64,000 bases of DNA from Archaeoglobales archaeon. GTDB lineage: Archaea; Halobacteriota; Archaeoglobi; Archaeoglobales; Archaeoglobaceae. The notes beneath the pieces are model-generated. The model was not told where the DNA came from. It did not search any database and saw only the letters and a program-made list of their open reading frames with translations. Numbering within the stretch: the first letter of the stretch is position 1; each line of letters begins with the position of its first letter. Shown here piece by piece: positions 1 to 9,945 of the stretch. The position numbers were made by a program, and so were the translations under genes. The stretch spans positions 214,616 through 278,615 of the forward strand of contig JASFYJ010000001.1 in assembly GCA_030055525.1 (NCBI GenBank), written 5' to 3'.

Positions 1-1001
1 ACATAGGAGATCTTTTCGAAAAGGATGAAGTAGAGTTAGAATACTTTTCAGGAAAAAAGATAGCTGTAGATGCTTTTAATACTCTTTACCAGTTCCTTTC
101 GACGATAAGACAACCAGATGGAACACCCCTTAAAGATTCACAAGGTAGGATAACTTCTCACCTTTCGGGCATCCTTTATCGAGTTTCTAATATGGTAGAA
201 TTTGGAATAAGACCCATATTTGTATTTGACGGCAAACCACCGGTATTTAAAAAAGAAGAGATCGAAGAAAGGCAGAAGAGAAGGCTAGAAGCCGAAGAAA
301 AGTGGCTTGAAGCTGTAGAAAGTGGTGAGGTTTATGCTAAAAAATATGCACAGGCAGCTGCAAGAGTTGATGAGTATGTAGTTAATTCGGCAAAAGATCT
401 GCTGAAATACATGGGCATTCCTTGTGTACAGGCTCCAAGCGAAGGTGAAGCTCAGGCTGCATACATGGCTGCGAAGGGAGATGTAGACTTTACAGGAAGC
501 CAAGATTACGACTCTCTACTCTTTGGTAGTCCAAAACTTGCGAGAAATTTGGCAATAACAGGAAAAAGAAAGCTTCCTGGAAAAAATCTATACATCGACG
601 TAAAGCCAGAAGTTATAGAACTTGCTAAGAATTTGAAAAAACTAGATATAACGAGAGAACAACTTGTAGACATAGCTCTACTTGTTGGTACAGACTACAA
701 CGAAGGTGTTAAGGGTGTAGGAGTGAGCAAAGCTTACAAGTATATCAAAAGTTATGGGGATATATTCAAAACGCTTAAAGTTTTGAAGGTTGAAATCGAA
801 AATCTCGAAGAAATAAGGAAGTTCTTTCTTAACCCACCCGTCAGCGACGATTACGAGGTAAAATTTAGAGAGCCAGATTTAAATAAAATTATAGAATATC
901 TTTGTGAAGAGCATGACTTCAGCAAAGAAAGAGTTGAGAAGGCAGCTGAGAAGTTGAAAGCTCTAAAGGCGAGTCAATCTACCTTGGAGAGGTGGTTTTG
1001 A
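1..1001 (+). CDS. fen: Flap endonuclease 1 (5' end cut by window edge)
   Basis: Structure-specific nuclease that removes 5' flaps during Okazaki-fragment maturation and repair. The reading frame is open from base 3, so the gene starts just left of the window; comparison with archaeal FEN-1 suggests only about four residues are missing. Visible are the N-domain acid in IAVDAFN, FDGKPP, the paired glutamates of [10 protein letters not shown], the I-domain acids in GSQDYDS, and [12 protein letters not shown] (helix-hairpin-helix region with metal ligands). The C-terminus QSTLERWF is a PCNA-interacting PIP box. An internal ATG at 192 would lose the first catalytic acid and is not the start. The stop is directly followed by the moaB ATG, so the two are probably cotranscribed. 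Confidence 0.95.
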   Translation, partial: IGDLFEKDEVELEYFSGKKIAVDAFNTLYQFLSTIRQPDGTPLKDSQGRITSHLSGILYRVSNMVEFGIRPIFVFDGKPPVFKKEEIEERQKRRLEAEEKWLEAVESGEVYAKKYAQAAARVDEYVVNSAKDLLKYMGIPCVQAPSEGEAQAAYMAAKGDVDFTGSQDYDSLLFGSPKLARNLAITGKRKLPGKNLYIDVKPEVIELAKNLKKLDITREQLVDIALLVGTDYNEGVKGVGVSKAYKYIKSYGDIFKTLKVLKVEIENLEEIRKFFLNPPVSDDYEVKFREPDLNKIIEYLCEEHDFSKERVEKAAEKLKALKASQSTLERWF

Positions 1002-1514
1002 ATGGAGGAGCACAAAAAGGCTATAGAATTCAAGATAGGTGTAATTACAGTTTCTACCTCGAGATTTAAAAAGTATGGACGAGTTAGGGGTATAAAAAAT
1101 ATTCCCAACGATGACGAATCTGGGAGATTGCTTTTAGAAAACCTTCCAAATGTATGCGAATATCTTTTAGTTCCAGATTCCATTGAAGAGATCAGAAGGG
1201 CTGTTTATGAAATTCTTGATGATGTTGATGCACTTGTACTCACAGGCGGTACTGGAATCTCGCCAAAGGATGTAACAATTGAGGCGATTGAACCAATAGT
1301 GGATAAAAAAATCGATGGTTTTGGAGAAATATTCAGAACATTAAGCTACAATGAAATAGGTGTCGATGCCATACTTAGCAGAGCTTTTGCGGGAGTTATG
1401 GCACAAAAAATCGTTTTCTGCCTACCAGGATCAAAAAAAGCCGTGAAATTGGGAACAGAGATAATAAAAAAGACAATAGTGCACTTGATAAGCCATGCTA
1501 AAGGTTTAGCGTAA
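1002..1514 (+). CDS. moaB: MoaB/Mog-family molybdopterin adenylyltransferase
   Basis: 170 residues, the usual size for the single-domain MoaB/Mog family, which adenylates molybdopterin before metal insertion in molybdenum or tungsten cofactor synthesis. The diagnostic loop LTGGTGISPKDVT lies near residues 80-92, followed by the acidic helix and FCLPGSKKAVKLG near the C-terminus. The ATG abuts the fen stop codon, indicating cotranscription. The 3' end overlaps the convergent zinc-ribbon gene by 9 bases. Family assignment is firm; tungsten versus molybdenum use cannot be read from the sequence. Confidence 0.9.
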   Translation: MEEHKKAIEFKIGVITVSTSRFKKYGRVRGIKNIPNDDESGRLLLENLPNVCEYLLVPDSIEEIRRAVYEILDDVDALVLTGGTGISPKDVTIEAIEPIVDKKIDGFGEIFRTLSYNEIGVDAILSRAFAGVMAQKIVFCLPGSKKAVKLGTEIIKKTIVHLISHAKGLA

Positions 1515-1670
1515 GAAAGATATTCCCTGCTTTTTCATCAATCTTCTACTCCCACAGAAAGGACAATAGAGGTTTGGAAGATGCATCGGACCAGAATAAC
1601 TCGTTGTCCTTTTAACTTCCAAATCAAACTCTGAACCACAACGTGCGCAATAGATGTTTTCAAGCTTCAT
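1506..1670 (-). CDS. Small zinc-ribbon protein (54 aa)
   Basis: Found by translating the gap between moaB and cbf5. It is a 54-residue frame with two CxxC knuckles (C8/C11 and C36/C39), a complete zinc-ribbon signature, in a basic protein. ATG at 1670; a TATA-like element (1688-1699 read on this strand) centred about 24 bases upstream fits a leaderless start. It overlaps the end of moaB by 9 bases in convergent orientation. Function is unknown; small archaeal zinc ribbons often bind nucleic acid or ribosomes, but nothing here specifies that. Confidence 0.7.
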   Translation of the reverse strand: MKLENIYCARCGSEFDLEVKRTTSYSGPMHLPNLYCPFCGSRRLMKKQGISFLR

Positions 1671-1687
1671 AATCGCATTCCTTCTGT

Positions 1688-1720
1688 CAGATTAAAACCT
1701 TTTTGACAAAACTTTTTAGT
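1688..1720. promoter_or_regulatory. Divergent promoter pair, zinc-ribbon gene / cbf5
   Basis: The 68-base gap holds two AT-rich TATA-like elements facing opposite ways: bases 1688-1699 (minus strand, about 24 bases from the zinc-ribbon ATG) and ACTTTTTAGT at 1711-1720 (plus strand, about 23 bases from the cbf5 GTG). Spacing fits leaderless transcripts in both directions. Confidence 0.5.
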
Positions 1721-1738
1721 CTACTAACTACTTGAGAT

Positions 1739-2716
1739 GTGAAACTTGAGATCGGAAACTTCTACGTGAAAGATGAGGCTCAAACAGATGAAGCTTACGG
1801 ATGCTACCCAGCTAAAAGACCGATAGAAGAACATATAAGAAAAGGATTCGTCTGCATCGACAAGCCAATGGGGCCAAGCAGTCATGAGGTAGTTGTATGG
1901 GTTAGGAAGATCCTAGAAGTTGAAAAAACTGGACATGCGGGAACTCTCGATCCAAGAGTGACTGGAGTCCTACCCGTCTTCATAGAAAATGCAACAAAAC
2001 TCGTAAAGTTTTTGCAGGAGTCTGGAAAAGAGTATGTCTGCCTTATGCGATTACATGGGGATGTAAAAAAAAGTGAAATAGAAAGAGTAATGAAACTTTT
2101 CATTGGTAGAATTTACCAGAAACCCCCTCTTAAGTCGGCTGTAAAAAAAAGGTTGAGAATTAGAGAGATATACAAAATAGATGTGCTGGAAATCGAAGGC
2201 AGAGACGTTCTTTTTAAAGTCGAAACGGAATCAGGAACTTACATAAGAAAACTTTGCCGAGATATTGGAGAAGTACTGGGAGTAGGAGCTCATATGCAGG
2301 AGCTAAGAAGAACAAAGACTGGAAATTTAACTGAAGACCTCTGTGTGACTTTGCAGGATTTACTTGATGCCTACATCTTCTGGAAGGAGGAGAGGGAAGA
2401 GAAGTACCTCCGGGAGATAATAAAGCCGATGGAATTGGCTGTAGCTGATCTGCCAAAGATAGTGGTTAAAGATACAGCTGTAGATGCGATATGTCACGGT
2501 GCGGATTTGTCAGTGAAGGGAATTGCCTACATAGAGAAAAATGTTCAGGCAAACAAAATTGTGGCAATCTTTACACTAAAAAATGAGCTGGTAGCAATAG
2601 GGAGGGCTCTTTTTGATGCTGAAGATATGCTTAAAATGAACAAGGGAATTGCGGTGGATGTACAAAGGGTGGTGATGGAGAGAGGAATTTATCCCTCAAC
2701 CTGGAAAAAGGGATGA
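1739..2716 (+). CDS. cbf5: H/ACA RNP pseudouridine synthase Cbf5
   Basis: Catalytic subunit of archaeal H/ACA guide ribonucleoproteins, also able to make Psi55 in tRNA. The TruB-type core has CIDKPMGPSSHE (about 39-50), the catalytic motif GHAGTLDPRVTGVLP with Asp71, and SGTYIRKLCRDIGE; a PUA domain follows at about 235-310. Length (325 aa) matches archaeal Cbf5. The start is a GTG at 1739, supported by a TATA element about 23 bases upstream and by the match to family N-termini. Nop10, Gar1 and L7Ae are not adjacent here. Confidence 0.93.
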   Translation: MKLEIGNFYVKDEAQTDEAYGCYPAKRPIEEHIRKGFVCIDKPMGPSSHEVVVWVRKILEVEKTGHAGTLDPRVTGVLPVFIENATKLVKFLQESGKEYVCLMRLHGDVKKSEIERVMKLFIGRIYQKPPLKSAVKKRLRIREIYKIDVLEIEGRDVLFKVETESGTYIRKLCRDIGEVLGVGAHMQELRRTKTGNLTEDLCVTLQDLLDAYIFWKEEREEKYLREIIKPMELAVADLPKIVVKDTAVDAICHGADLSVKGIAYIEKNVQANKIVAIFTLKNELVAIGRALFDAEDMLKMNKGIAVDVQRVVMERGIYPSTWKKG

Positions 2717-2787
2717 TGAATGTTTTTAAAATAAAGCTCAGGATCCTTAATACAAAAAGGATGAAAGATTAAAACAAATCAACAGCT

Positions 2788-3564
2788 TTAAGACCTTTCT
2801 GAAGCTTTTATCTCTTTTACTTTCTTCACTATCTTTGGCAGCACTTCTCCTGCTTTGCCTATAATAACAACTTCTGCCATGCTATCAGCGTGTGTGGGTT
2901 CTGCGTTGATTATTATCAACTTAGCACCGCTTCTTTTTGCCAAAAAAGGAAGTTCTGCTGCTGGATAGACAACAAGGCTGGAACCAACTACGATAAAAAC
3001 ATCACACCTTCTTGACTCCTCCACAGCTTCCATTAAAACATCTCTTGGCAAAGCTTCGCCAAAAAGTACAACTTTTGGTTTTACATAATAGCTTTTGCAT
3101 TTTTTACATCTTGGTATTTCGTTGCGAATCAAAAACTCACCTACGTAATCCCAAGTATGCTCTTCTCCGCAATCTAAGCATTCCAATCTTTCTACACTAC
3201 CATGAAGTTCAAGAACTTTTGTGTTTCCTGCTCTTTGATGCAACATATCTATATTCTGCGTAATTACAGCTTTTACTATACCCATCTTCTCCAGTTCAGC
3301 AATCGAGTAATGAGCTGGATTTGGTTTAGCTGTAGTTTTACCTAACAAATCTTTAGAAAATTCCCAGAATGCTTTGGGATTTCTTCTAAATCCGTATATA
3401 GATGCGACCTCTTCCGGGTTGTATTTTTTCCAAAGACCGTCCTCTCCGCGAAAAGTAGGTATTCCACTCTCAGCTGAAACTCCAGCTCCGGTAAAAACAA
3501 CTGCATGCTTGGCTTTTGCTATAATACTCGCAGCTAGCTCAATTTTCTCTTCAATCAATTCCAT
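2788..3564 (-). CDS. sir2: Sir2-family NAD-dependent protein deacylase
   Basis: Sirtuin that uses NAD to remove acyl groups from lysine; archaeal targets include chromatin protein Alba. It has the NAD-binding GAGVSAESGIPTFRG (26-40), TQNIDMLHQRAG, catalytic His121 in LELHGSVE, and a zinc site from C129/C132 and C153/C156. The KCKSYYVKPKVVLFGE region is very like the second A. fulgidus sirtuin, one of the better taxonomic pointers in the window. It is the last gene of the glyS-cofD-radical SAM-phosphoesterase run; 36 bases separate it from the phosphoesterase. Confidence 0.93.
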   Translation of the reverse strand: MELIEEKIELAASIIAKAKHAVVFTGAGVSAESGIPTFRGEDGLWKKYNPEEVASIYGFRRNPKAFWEFSKDLLGKTTAKPNPAHYSIAELEKMGIVKAVITQNIDMLHQRAGNTKVLELHGSVERLECLDCGEEHTWDYVGEFLIRNEIPRCKKCKSYYVKPKVVLFGEALPRDVLMEAVEESRRCDVFIVVGSSLVVYPAAELPFLAKRSGAKLIIINAEPTHADSMAEVVIIGKAGEVLPKIVKKVKEIKASERS

Positions 3565-3600
3565 AGTTGTGAAGTGCTACATTAAAGTAAATTTTTTTCG

Positions 3601-4068
3601 CTATAGATCGAGCAAACTAACCTCACCTTCCTCAACTATTGCAAACGTTTTTCTACCAGTTAAATAACCGCAAAGTTCTCCTGGGTTTATGACTGTGCAA
3701 TTCTCTCTTTTTTCGATTTTTGCTTTGTGAGTATGTCCGCATATTACAAATATGCCAATCCTACAAAGAATATTCAAAACACTCTGATCGGTTCCGTGAT
3801 AAACGATACCCCCGGGAAACTCCACTATATCTCCAATCGACCAGCCATAGTCCTCGCAGATCTTTGTTAGCATCTTTCTTTCACCGTCGTTGTTTCCAAA
3901 TGCAACGTAAAGCTTTTTGTTCAATTTTTTAAATTCTTGGAGTGCAAATGGAGATACTATATCTCCAGCGTGCACAACAAAATCAAAGATCTCGTTTTTT
4001 AAGTATTCTAGAAGCTCTCTTATTGCAAAGATGTTGTCATGGGAATCGCTTACAACTACAAATCTCAT
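3601..4068 (-). CDS. YfcE/MJ0936-type metallophosphoesterase
   Basis: A compact (155 aa) calcineurin-like phosphodiesterase. The di-metal ligands are all visible: SDSHDN (7-12), HAGDIV, FGNNDGE and CGHTHKA. This matches the archaeal MJ0936/YfcE group of small phosphodiesterases, whose physiological substrate is generally unknown. It lies 30 bases downstream of the radical SAM gene and 36 bases upstream of sir2 on the same strand, so it is likely part of that operon. No N-terminal signal or extra domain is present. Confidence 0.88.
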   Translation of the reverse strand: MRFVVVSDSHDNIFAIRELLEYLKNEIFDFVVHAGDIVSPFALQEFKKLNKKLYVAFGNNDGERKMLTKICEDYGWSIGDIVEFPGGIVYHGTDQSVLNILCRIGIFVICGHTHKAKIEKRENCTVINPGELCGYLTGRKTFAIVEEGEVSLLDL

Positions 4069-4098
4069 AATTCTCTGTTCGATCCGGAATTATAAACT

Positions 4099-4932
4099 TT
4101 ACAGAACAAACAGTCTTTTTCTCCTAATAGCGGGATAATCTCCAAAAACGTTTCTTTTAACGAATTTTAGCTCTTGAAAATCATAATTCTCAAGAAAAGC
4201 TTTTAGATTCTTCAGAAAACATCCTGGTAGCCTAATATTTGCAATTTCAGATACACTGAAAGCAGATTTTATGAAGTCGTATATACTTTCAGCTCTATCA
4301 AAGTCTAGACGATTTAAACTTGGTAAATTTTCTCTGTAGACTGATACTGGCTGAATAAAAAGTTCATCCACTTCAGCAGCTATTTTTGCAATATCTACAA
4401 GCTCAGAATCGTTTATACCTGGCAGATATACTGTCCTGACAATAGTGTAGGCAAATCCACTAACTTTTTTCAAGTTTTCCAGTACCTTTGGAAATGCATC
4501 TACACCACAGATTTCTGCATACTTCTCCCTTTTACCTGCACTTATGCTTATCATAACTATATCTGCCCTTCCATCGAGGATTTTAAGATCGTAAGTTCCG
4601 TTTGTTTGGATATCAATTCTTACCTCTCCGAAAATCTTTCTAAGTTCATCTATTATCCTCGCTACTTCTTTTTCTCCACTTGCGAACGGCTCTCCGTATT
4701 GAGAAATGGTTATAACCTTTGGATTCATTTCTCCGTAATAACCCGGCTCTGGAACTGTCTTGCTCCTCTCCGCAACTCTTGAATAGCAAAAAATACAGTT
4801 TAAATTGCATTTTTTTGTTATTTCGTAGCTTGGATGATGTTTTGGATCTTCTATTGAGTCATCTATACCTTCACAGAATTTGCAATGCTTTGAAAATTTA
4901 ACATTTTTTATAAATTCTTCTAAATCATTCAT
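4099..4932 (-). CDS. Radical SAM protein adjacent to cofD
   Basis: 277 residues with the radical SAM cluster motif [11 protein letters not shown] (C42, C46, C49) that binds a [4Fe-4S] cluster and S-adenosylmethionine. Before it is an extra KHCKFC pair (C17, C20). Downstream features such as [13 protein letters not shown] and [10 protein letters not shown] are typical of the pyruvate formate-lyase-activase/MoaA-like branch, but no named enzyme is recognised. The ATG overlaps the cofD stop by 4 bases (ATGA), implying translational coupling with F420 synthesis; that functional link is inference only. Confidence 0.82.
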   Translation of the reverse strand: MNDLEEFIKNVKFSKHCKFCEGIDDSIEDPKHHPSYEITKKCNLNCIFCYSRVAERSKTVPEPGYYGEMNPKVITISQYGEPFASGEKEVARIIDELRKIFGEVRIDIQTNGTYDLKILDGRADIVMISISAGKREKYAEICGVDAFPKVLENLKKVSGFAYTIVRTVYLPGINDSELVDIAKIAAEVDELFIQPVSVYRENLPSLNRLDFDRAESIYDFIKSAFSVSEIANIRLPGCFLKNLKAFLENYDFQELKFVKRNVFGDYPAIRRKRLFVL

Positions 4933-5822
4933 ATATGATCAAAGAGCTTTAAAATGTATTCCGAAAGTTTGATAGCATCTTCTTTGTTCTTCATTATCGT
5001 GTTAGTAGCAAATATCTTTTCAGAAATGAGCTTTGAATCGCTTTCATGAACAATTAAAGCATCAAGAAAGTCTTTGTAGATTTCAAAAACCCCTCTAGGG
5101 GAAACTTCGTATCCCTTAGCTTTCATGAACTTCCCTGCAGGGCCACTATAAGGCTGATTGCCGATAATTGGTGATACTGCAACAACCTTCTTCTCTTTCA
5201 AAATTTCTACAAAATTTTCAACAGTTAATATTGGCGTTATACTCGTAATTGGATTGCTCGGACCTATTAGGACTTCATCCTCTTTTCTTAATCTCCTCTT
5301 AACCTCCTCCGGTATCTTTGCTTTCTCGATGTTTTTGAAGTAGACGTCCAAAACTTCTGGTTCACCTTTATTTTTTACCCAGAATTCCTGAAAGTGCATT
5401 TCTCCTTCTTTGGTTACAATAATCGTTGCAACCTCCTCCTCGCACATAGGAAAAATTGCATTTTTTACACCGAAGGCTTTTGATAAAACCCTCGTCGCTT
5501 CACACAAACTTGCACCTTTCCGAAGCATTTCGCTTCTTAATATGTGCGTGGCCCTATCTCTATCTCCAATTCTAAGCATCTCATCGAATCCAAGCTTTTT
5601 TAAAAATTCATGGGTTACAAAAGTGTCGCCCTTTATACCCCACCACTTCTCATCATCAATGATCTCAGCTATCGCATATATTACTGAATCTATGTCTGGA
5701 CAGATCTTGTTTCCGGCTACCCAAACATCTTCAGCAGTATTTACAACAACCCAAAAATCTGTAACTTCTTTTAACCCTCTTAGAAGTTTAGGTGTTCCTG
5801 TTCCTCCAGAGAGTACCAACAT
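4929..5822 (-). CDS. cofD: 2-phospho-L-lactate transferase CofD
   Basis: Joins the activated lactyl phosphate moiety to the Fo chromophore in coenzyme F420 synthesis. The N-terminal [16 protein letters not shown] loop, a [10 protein letters not shown] segment, GDRDRATHI and the late [10 protein letters not shown] segment are characteristic of the family, and 297 aa is the expected length. Only 2 bases separate it from the glyS stop, and it overlaps the radical SAM gene by 4 bases. F420 is the hydride carrier for methanopterin-linked C1 oxidation and for the luciferase-fold oxidoreductase at 19332. Confidence 0.93.
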   Translation of the reverse strand: MLVLSGGTGTPKLLRGLKEVTDFWVVVNTAEDVWVAGNKICPDIDSVIYAIAEIIDDEKWWGIKGDTFVTHEFLKKLGFDEMLRIGDRDRATHILRSEMLRKGASLCEATRVLSKAFGVKNAIFPMCEEEVATIIVTKEGEMHFQEFWVKNKGEPEVLDVYFKNIEKAKIPEEVKRRLRKEDEVLIGPSNPITSITPILTVENFVEILKEKKVVAVSPIIGNQPYSGPAGKFMKAKGYEVSPRGVFEIYKDFLDALIVHESDSKLISEKIFATNTIMKNKEDAIKLSEYILKLFDHI

Positions 5823-5824
5823 AG

Positions 5825-7525
5825 TTATCTGAACGGAATTCCAAACTCTTCTATGCTTTTACCTGACGATAAAAGCTCCTTTAAAGCTGAAATCAGCTGC
5901 GAAATTTGAATTCTAACCTGCTTAGTTGTATCTCTATCTCTTATTGTTACAGTGTCATCTTCAAAGGTCTGGTGATCTACAGTAATGCAGAAAGGTGTAC
6001 CTATTTCGTCATATCTTCTGTATCTCCTACCTATACTTCCAGAATCATCGTATTCAGTGTAAAACCCAGCAGATTGAAGTAGTTCAAGTATTTCAAGAGC
6101 CTTTGTTGTGAAAGGTTCTTTTGATAGCAAAGGTAACACAGCCACTTCTACCGGAGCTACAACTCTCTTCAATCTAAGGACCTTTCTCTCTTCTCCATCC
6201 ACTGTATCTTTATCAAAAGAATGCTCTAAAACCGAATATGTGATTCTATCAAGACCAAAGGATGGTTCAATCACATGAGGGACTATCTTTTCACCACTAA
6301 CTTCCTCCTCCACTTCCTGAATTTCAAAAAACTCTTTTGATATTCTTAATACTTCACCATCAACTTTAACTTCAATGAATTCAGGATCTTTTTCGATTTC
6401 AATTTCAGAAAGCTTTTTAGATATTTCTTTAGCTTTTTCTCTAAAAGCGGGCCCAATTTTGTTCATCTTCGGAATTGCTTTTCTTTTTTTAACTTTAATT
6501 GGATTCTCGTAAGGTATAAAAACTCGCAGATCTTCGCCACTATGTTTTATGTGCTTGTTCAAATCGTAATCTGTTCTATCGGCGATTCCCACAATTTCTG
6601 TCCAGCCAATACTTAAAAGTACTTCGGCATCCCAGCAATCTGTAGCATAGTGGGCTCTTTCATCATCCTTGTGCTGTCTAAACCGTAGTTTTTCATCCTT
6701 TATCCCTATCTCAAGCAAAAATCTTCTGGTCTTCCCAATAAAATACGCTAGTAGCTCATGGGCTATTATACCCTTTTCAACAGCTTCTTTTAACGTAATG
6801 CGATGTTCTACATCAAATTTATCTAGAAGTCTTACTACATCGAAGGCGTACTTTTTGAAATTTTCATGTCTTTTCTCTCCCGGATGCACGAAATACTCAA
6901 GCTCTGCCTGATTGAACTCCCTAAGCCTTATCATTCCTTGTCTAGGACTTATTTCATTTCTAAACGCTCTTCCAATCTGCGCAACCCCGAAAGGAAGTTT
7001 ATCTCTGAAGTAGCTTAAAAGTCTCCTAAAATCTATAAAAATACCCTGGGCCGTTTCTGGGCGTAAATATCCTTTTCTACCTTTTCCTGGCCCTATACTT
7101 GTACTAAACATCAGACTTATAGGAGCAGGGTCTTTGAAATCCCCGCCGCATTCACATTTTACATTGTAGTATTCCAAAGCTTCCTTTATCGCATTCAAAC
7201 TTCCCTCCACTTCTATTCCGAGCTTTTCTTTTATGTAATGATCTGCCCTGAAAATCCGATTGCAGTTTTTGCACTCAATTGCTATGTCGTTGAAACTTGT
7301 GGCATGGCCAGAAGCTATAAAGACCTCTTCAACGCCTATAAGTGGTGTATCTATTTCTACAGCTCTTTCTTCAACAACAAACCTTCTCCTCCATATGTTC
7401 TCGATCTTCCTTCTTAGGTTGTTTCCAAGAGGAGCATAATCTATGAATCCAGCCATTCCGCCATATATCTCAAAAGATTGCCAAATAAACCCTCTTCTCG
7501 TAAGCATCTCCATTAACTCACTCAT
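5825..7525 (-). CDS. glyS: Glycyl-tRNA synthetase (archaeal/eukaryotic alpha2 type)
   Basis: Class II synthetase charging tRNA-Gly. Motif 1 region [13 protein letters not shown], motif 2 [19 protein letters not shown] and motif 3 near GLDRI are present, followed by an anticodon-binding domain ending in [15 protein letters not shown] CxxC zinc knuckle (CKNCNR) lies near residue 90. The open frame extends to a TTG at 7546, but ATG 7525 gives the family N-terminus ([14 protein letters not shown]) and lies about 25 bases from a TATA box, so it is preferred. First gene of a five-gene minus-strand operon. Confidence 0.93.
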   Translation of the reverse strand: MSELMEMLTRRGFIWQSFEIYGGMAGFIDYAPLGNNLRRKIENIWRRRFVVEERAVEIDTPLIGVEEVFIASGHATSFNDIAIECKNCNRIFRADHYIKEKLGIEVEGSLNAIKEALEYYNVKCECGGDFKDPAPISLMFSTSIGPGKGRKGYLRPETAQGIFIDFRRLLSYFRDKLPFGVAQIGRAFRNEISPRQGMIRLREFNQAELEYFVHPGEKRHENFKKYAFDVVRLLDKFDVEHRITLKEAVEKGIIAHELLAYFIGKTRRFLLEIGIKDEKLRFRQHKDDERAHYATDCWDAEVLLSIGWTEIVGIADRTDYDLNKHIKHSGEDLRVFIPYENPIKVKKRKAIPKMNKIGPAFREKAKEISKKLSEIEIEKDPEFIEVKVDGEVLRISKEFFEIQEVEEEVSGEKIVPHVIEPSFGLDRITYSVLEHSFDKDTVDGEERKVLRLKRVVAPVEVAVLPLLSKEPFTTKALEILELLQSAGFYTEYDDSGSIGRRYRRYDEIGTPFCITVDHQTFEDDTVTIRDRDTTKQVRIQISQLISALKELLSSGKSIEEFGIPFR

Positions 7526-7545
7526 ACGCTGCACTGCTACATGCA

Positions 7546-7553
7546 ACTTAAAA
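7546..7553 (-). promoter_or_regulatory. TATA box of the glyS operon
   Basis: Minus-strand TTTTAAGT centred about 25 bases before ATG 7525. The spacing supports a leaderless transcript and decides against the upstream TTG start at 7546, which would lie inside the box. Confidence 0.5.
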
Positions 7554-7587
7554 ATGTTACACTGAGCCCAAAATGAAACGGAAAATA

Positions 7588-7893
7588 TTAAGTTTTTATC
7601 CTCTCCGGCTTGAAGCCCTTTTTGATCAGCAGATCCCTAACACGCTGTACATGGTTGCCTTGCAGTTCAATCACTCCATTCTTAACCGTTCCCCCGCAAG
7701 CGAGTTTGGACTTCAAAAACCTTGCAAGTTCTTCCAAATTTATCTCAGCTGCATCTATGCCTTCGATCAGTGTTACCTCCTTTCCGTATCTCCTCTTCGA
7801 AACTTTTATCGTTATGTACTGCTGCTCCTTCGCTACCTCTTCGCACACACACAGATCTTTCGGCAGTCCACAAACCGGACAAATCTCCGTCAT
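7588..7893 (-). CDS. Translation initiation factor aIF1 (SUI1)
   Basis: 101-residue archaeal eIF1/SUI1, which monitors start-codon selection on the 30S subunit. The SUI1 core ([20 protein letters not shown], then [10 protein letters not shown] and [13 protein letters not shown]) is complete. An N-terminal zinc-binding stretch (C5, C8, C15, C17) is typical of archaeal homologues. An AAAGGAGGT tract lies upstream of the ATG. It is on the same strand as, and 73 bases downstream of, the argB-TIM barrel-LOR/SDH operon, so readthrough is possible. Confidence 0.93.
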   Translation of the reverse strand: MTEICPVCGLPKDLCVCEEVAKEQQYITIKVSKRRYGKEVTLIEGIDAAEINLEELARFLKSKLACGGTVKNGVIELQGNHVQRVRDLLIKKGFKPERIKT

Positions 7894-7966
7894 CCTCTCT
7901 TTATACCTCCTTTTTACAGAAATTTGAAATTGAAGATTTTAATCTTTCGGTTATTTGCAATACCTA

Positions 7967-9184
7967 TCATGTGGTAAGCTGTTTAAGTTTTTGGTAAAGA
8001 AGTGGCAAAAATAAACCAACGTCCGTCACTATTCCTACCGCCTGATGCGTACCTCTATCCATCAGTTTTGTAACAGTCGCTGGATTTATATCAACGCATA
8101 CCGTCTTTACTGTAGAAGGCAGCAAGTTTCCGACTGCAATACTGTGGAGCATGGTGGATAACATCATCACCATGTCGACGTTTCTTAGAGCTTCCTTCAT
8201 TTTCCTTTTAGCTACCATTACATCCGTTATTACCTCTGGAAGTGGGCCATCGTCTCTTATTGAACCTGCCAAGATGAAAGGTATACCCTTTTTAACACAC
8301 TCGTACATTATCCCCTCTCTTACTATTCCATTCTCCACAGCCGCCTTTATTCCACCTGCAGCTATTATCTTGCTTATCGTGTAGAGGTGATGCCTGTTTC
8401 CTCCAGGTACCGGTCTGCCAGTTTCGATGTCCATGCCAAGTGAAGTTCTAAAGAGGGCTATTTCAATGTCGTGAACTGCGAGCGCGTTACCAGATAGAAG
8501 GACATCAACAAACCCATCTCGAATCATGCTAGCTAAAGCATCTCTTGCAGCTGTATGATTTACAGCAGGCCCAGCCACCACCGCTATCTTTCCGCTTCTT
8601 TTCTTTATTTCCAAGATGTCCATCGCTATATCCTCTATTATTTTTTCTGTAGGTCTTTCAGAAGATACTTTTCCACCCATAAATTCGAAGTATGTGGATT
8701 TTCTTGGCCTTTCGGGCGGTACAACCCTTACACCCTTTTCTCCAACAACAACCAAGTCTCCCTTTTTAACTTCATCGATCGGCACGCATAGAGCTCTTCC
8801 GTTCCTTATAACAATTACCCTGTCCATTGAGATGTCTTCCACAGCAAGCCATTCATCCCTGTATCTTACAAATGTCGGATGGTTTGTGGTAACGTAGAAT
8901 TTTTCTGGTAGAACTTTATCTGCTGGAGCTTCTGACAATTCAACATCTTCGACATCCGGCATCCTTGCGCCCAACTTATGAAGTTCCTTAAGTATTCTTT
9001 CAAGATGGGCTTCATCCTTCCCCATCACGAGGAGACGAGCATAGCTTGGATCGTGCTTTCTTCTGCCGATTCTAAACTCAAGTACTTCAAATTCACCATC
9101 AAGATCGAGGATCTTGTCGAGGACCTTCGGTAATATCATCGAATCTATCAAATGGCCTTCGAATTCAACTTCAACTGCTTTCAT
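7967..9184 (-). CDS. LOR/SDH-type protein; archaeal ornithine cyclodeaminase candidate
   Basis: A member of the archaeal TIGR00300 family, related to the domain fused to bifunctional lysine-ketoglutarate reductase/saccharopine dehydrogenase proteins; members of this group have been reported to convert ornithine to proline. Visible are the N-terminal domain with GRRKHDPSYARLLV, a middle KIAVVAGPAVNHTAARDAL segment, and the nucleotide-binding C-terminal half with GGNRHHLYTISKIIAAGG and VDINPATVTKLMDRG. ATG 9184 overlaps the preceding stop as TGATG and has GGGGTG at suitable distance; a TTG at 9187 is the alternative. Downstream of argB in one operon, which supports an ornithine or proline role. 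Substrate is inferred. Confidence 0.75.
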   Translation of the reverse strand: MKAVEVEFEGHLIDSMILPKVLDKILDLDGEFEVLEFRIGRRKHDPSYARLLVMGKDEAHLERILKELHKLGARMPDVEDVELSEAPADKVLPEKFYVTTNHPTFVRYRDEWLAVEDISMDRVIVIRNGRALCVPIDEVKKGDLVVVGEKGVRVVPPERPRKSTYFEFMGGKVSSERPTEKIIEDIAMDILEIKKRSGKIAVVAGPAVNHTAARDALASMIRDGFVDVLLSGNALAVHDIEIALFRTSLGMDIETGRPVPGGNRHHLYTISKIIAAGGIKAAVENGIVREGIMYECVKKGIPFILAGSIRDDGPLPEVITDVMVAKRKMKEALRNVDMVMMLSTMLHSIAVGNLLPSTVKTVCVDINPATVTKLMDRGTHQAVGIVTDVGLFLPLLYQKLKQLTT

Positions 9185-9945
9185 CAAATCACCCCTATCT
9201 TCTTTAAATAATTCAGTGATTCTAAGATGGCCTTCTCTTCTCTAGTTTCAATGGTAAGATAGCCATCGTAGTCATTTAAAAATTTTTTAATATCCACTTT
9301 TCCTTTTCCAAGAGCAAGATGTTCATCCTTTTCGCCGTTGTTGTCGTGGATGTGCATGTTTACAACCCTTTCAAAGTTTTCTATGAAGAAGGGGTTCTCC
9401 TGAACGTTGTAGTGCCCTATGTCGAGTGTTAATTTTAGTTCGGTTTCTGAGATTATCTTCTGAAGAGCTCTCCTTAGCCCCCCATCTACAAGAATCGTGT
9501 TCTCAAGTGCTAGAGGCACGTTCGAATTTTTTACAAAATTGTAAAGTTCTTCTAAGAGTACTTTTTCATTGTGCTGCTCAAAAAGCTCTTTATCAAAAAC
9601 GAACCTGCCGTTGGTTATAAATCCAGGGTTCCATCCGATGTGGAATGTAACTAGTTCGGCACCACTTTTTTCTGCGAGTGAGCACACTTCTGCAAGTTCT
9701 TTGTAGCTTGCATTTCGCATATTTTTGCTAGTAGATATAAAATTCGTGCTATTTGCCGGAGCATGGATGAGAAGATCTACATCGTAACTCCATTTCAGTT
9801 CTATGAGTTCTGCATAACTTAAGCTTTCTATGGAATAGTAAGGATGGTCCATTAGAATTTCCAAATGGTCGAATCCGTTGTTTGCAGCGAATTCAAAAGC
9901 TTCTTTAGGTTTTTGTTTTATATCTGGCTGAGTTCCGATTTTCAT
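9184..9945 (-). CDS. TIM-barrel protein, sugar-phosphate isomerase/AP-endonuclease fold
   Basis: 253 residues with the xylose isomerase-like TIM-barrel fold: MKIGTQPDIKQ at strand 1, HAPANS, VTFHIGWNPG, LALENTILVDGG, LTLDIGHYN, NMHIHDNNGEKDEHLALGKG and YLTIETR. The His, Glu and Asp metal ligands expected of the fold are in place. It overlaps argB by 4 bases (ATGA) and abuts the LOR/SDH gene as TGATG, so the three are translationally coupled. No enzyme of arginine or proline metabolism with this fold is known to me, so its role in the operon is open. Confidence 0.8.
   Translation of the reverse strand: MKIGTQPDIKQKPKEAFEFAANNGFDHLEILMDHPYYSIESLSYAELIELKWSYDVDLLIHAPANSTNFISTSKNMRNASYKELAEVCSLAEKSGAELVTFHIGWNPGFITNGRFVFDKELFEQHNEKVLLEELYNFVKNSNVPLALENTILVDGGLRRALQKIISETELKLTLDIGHYNVQENPFFIENFERVVNMHIHDNNGEKDEHLALGKGKVDIKKFLNDYDGYLTIETREEKAILESLNYLKKIGVI

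Noticed and set aside
192-1001. Internal ATG at 192 as start of the flap endonuclease
   Set aside because: The frame is open to the window edge and the upstream codons encode the conserved FEN-1 N-terminus with the first catalytic acid.
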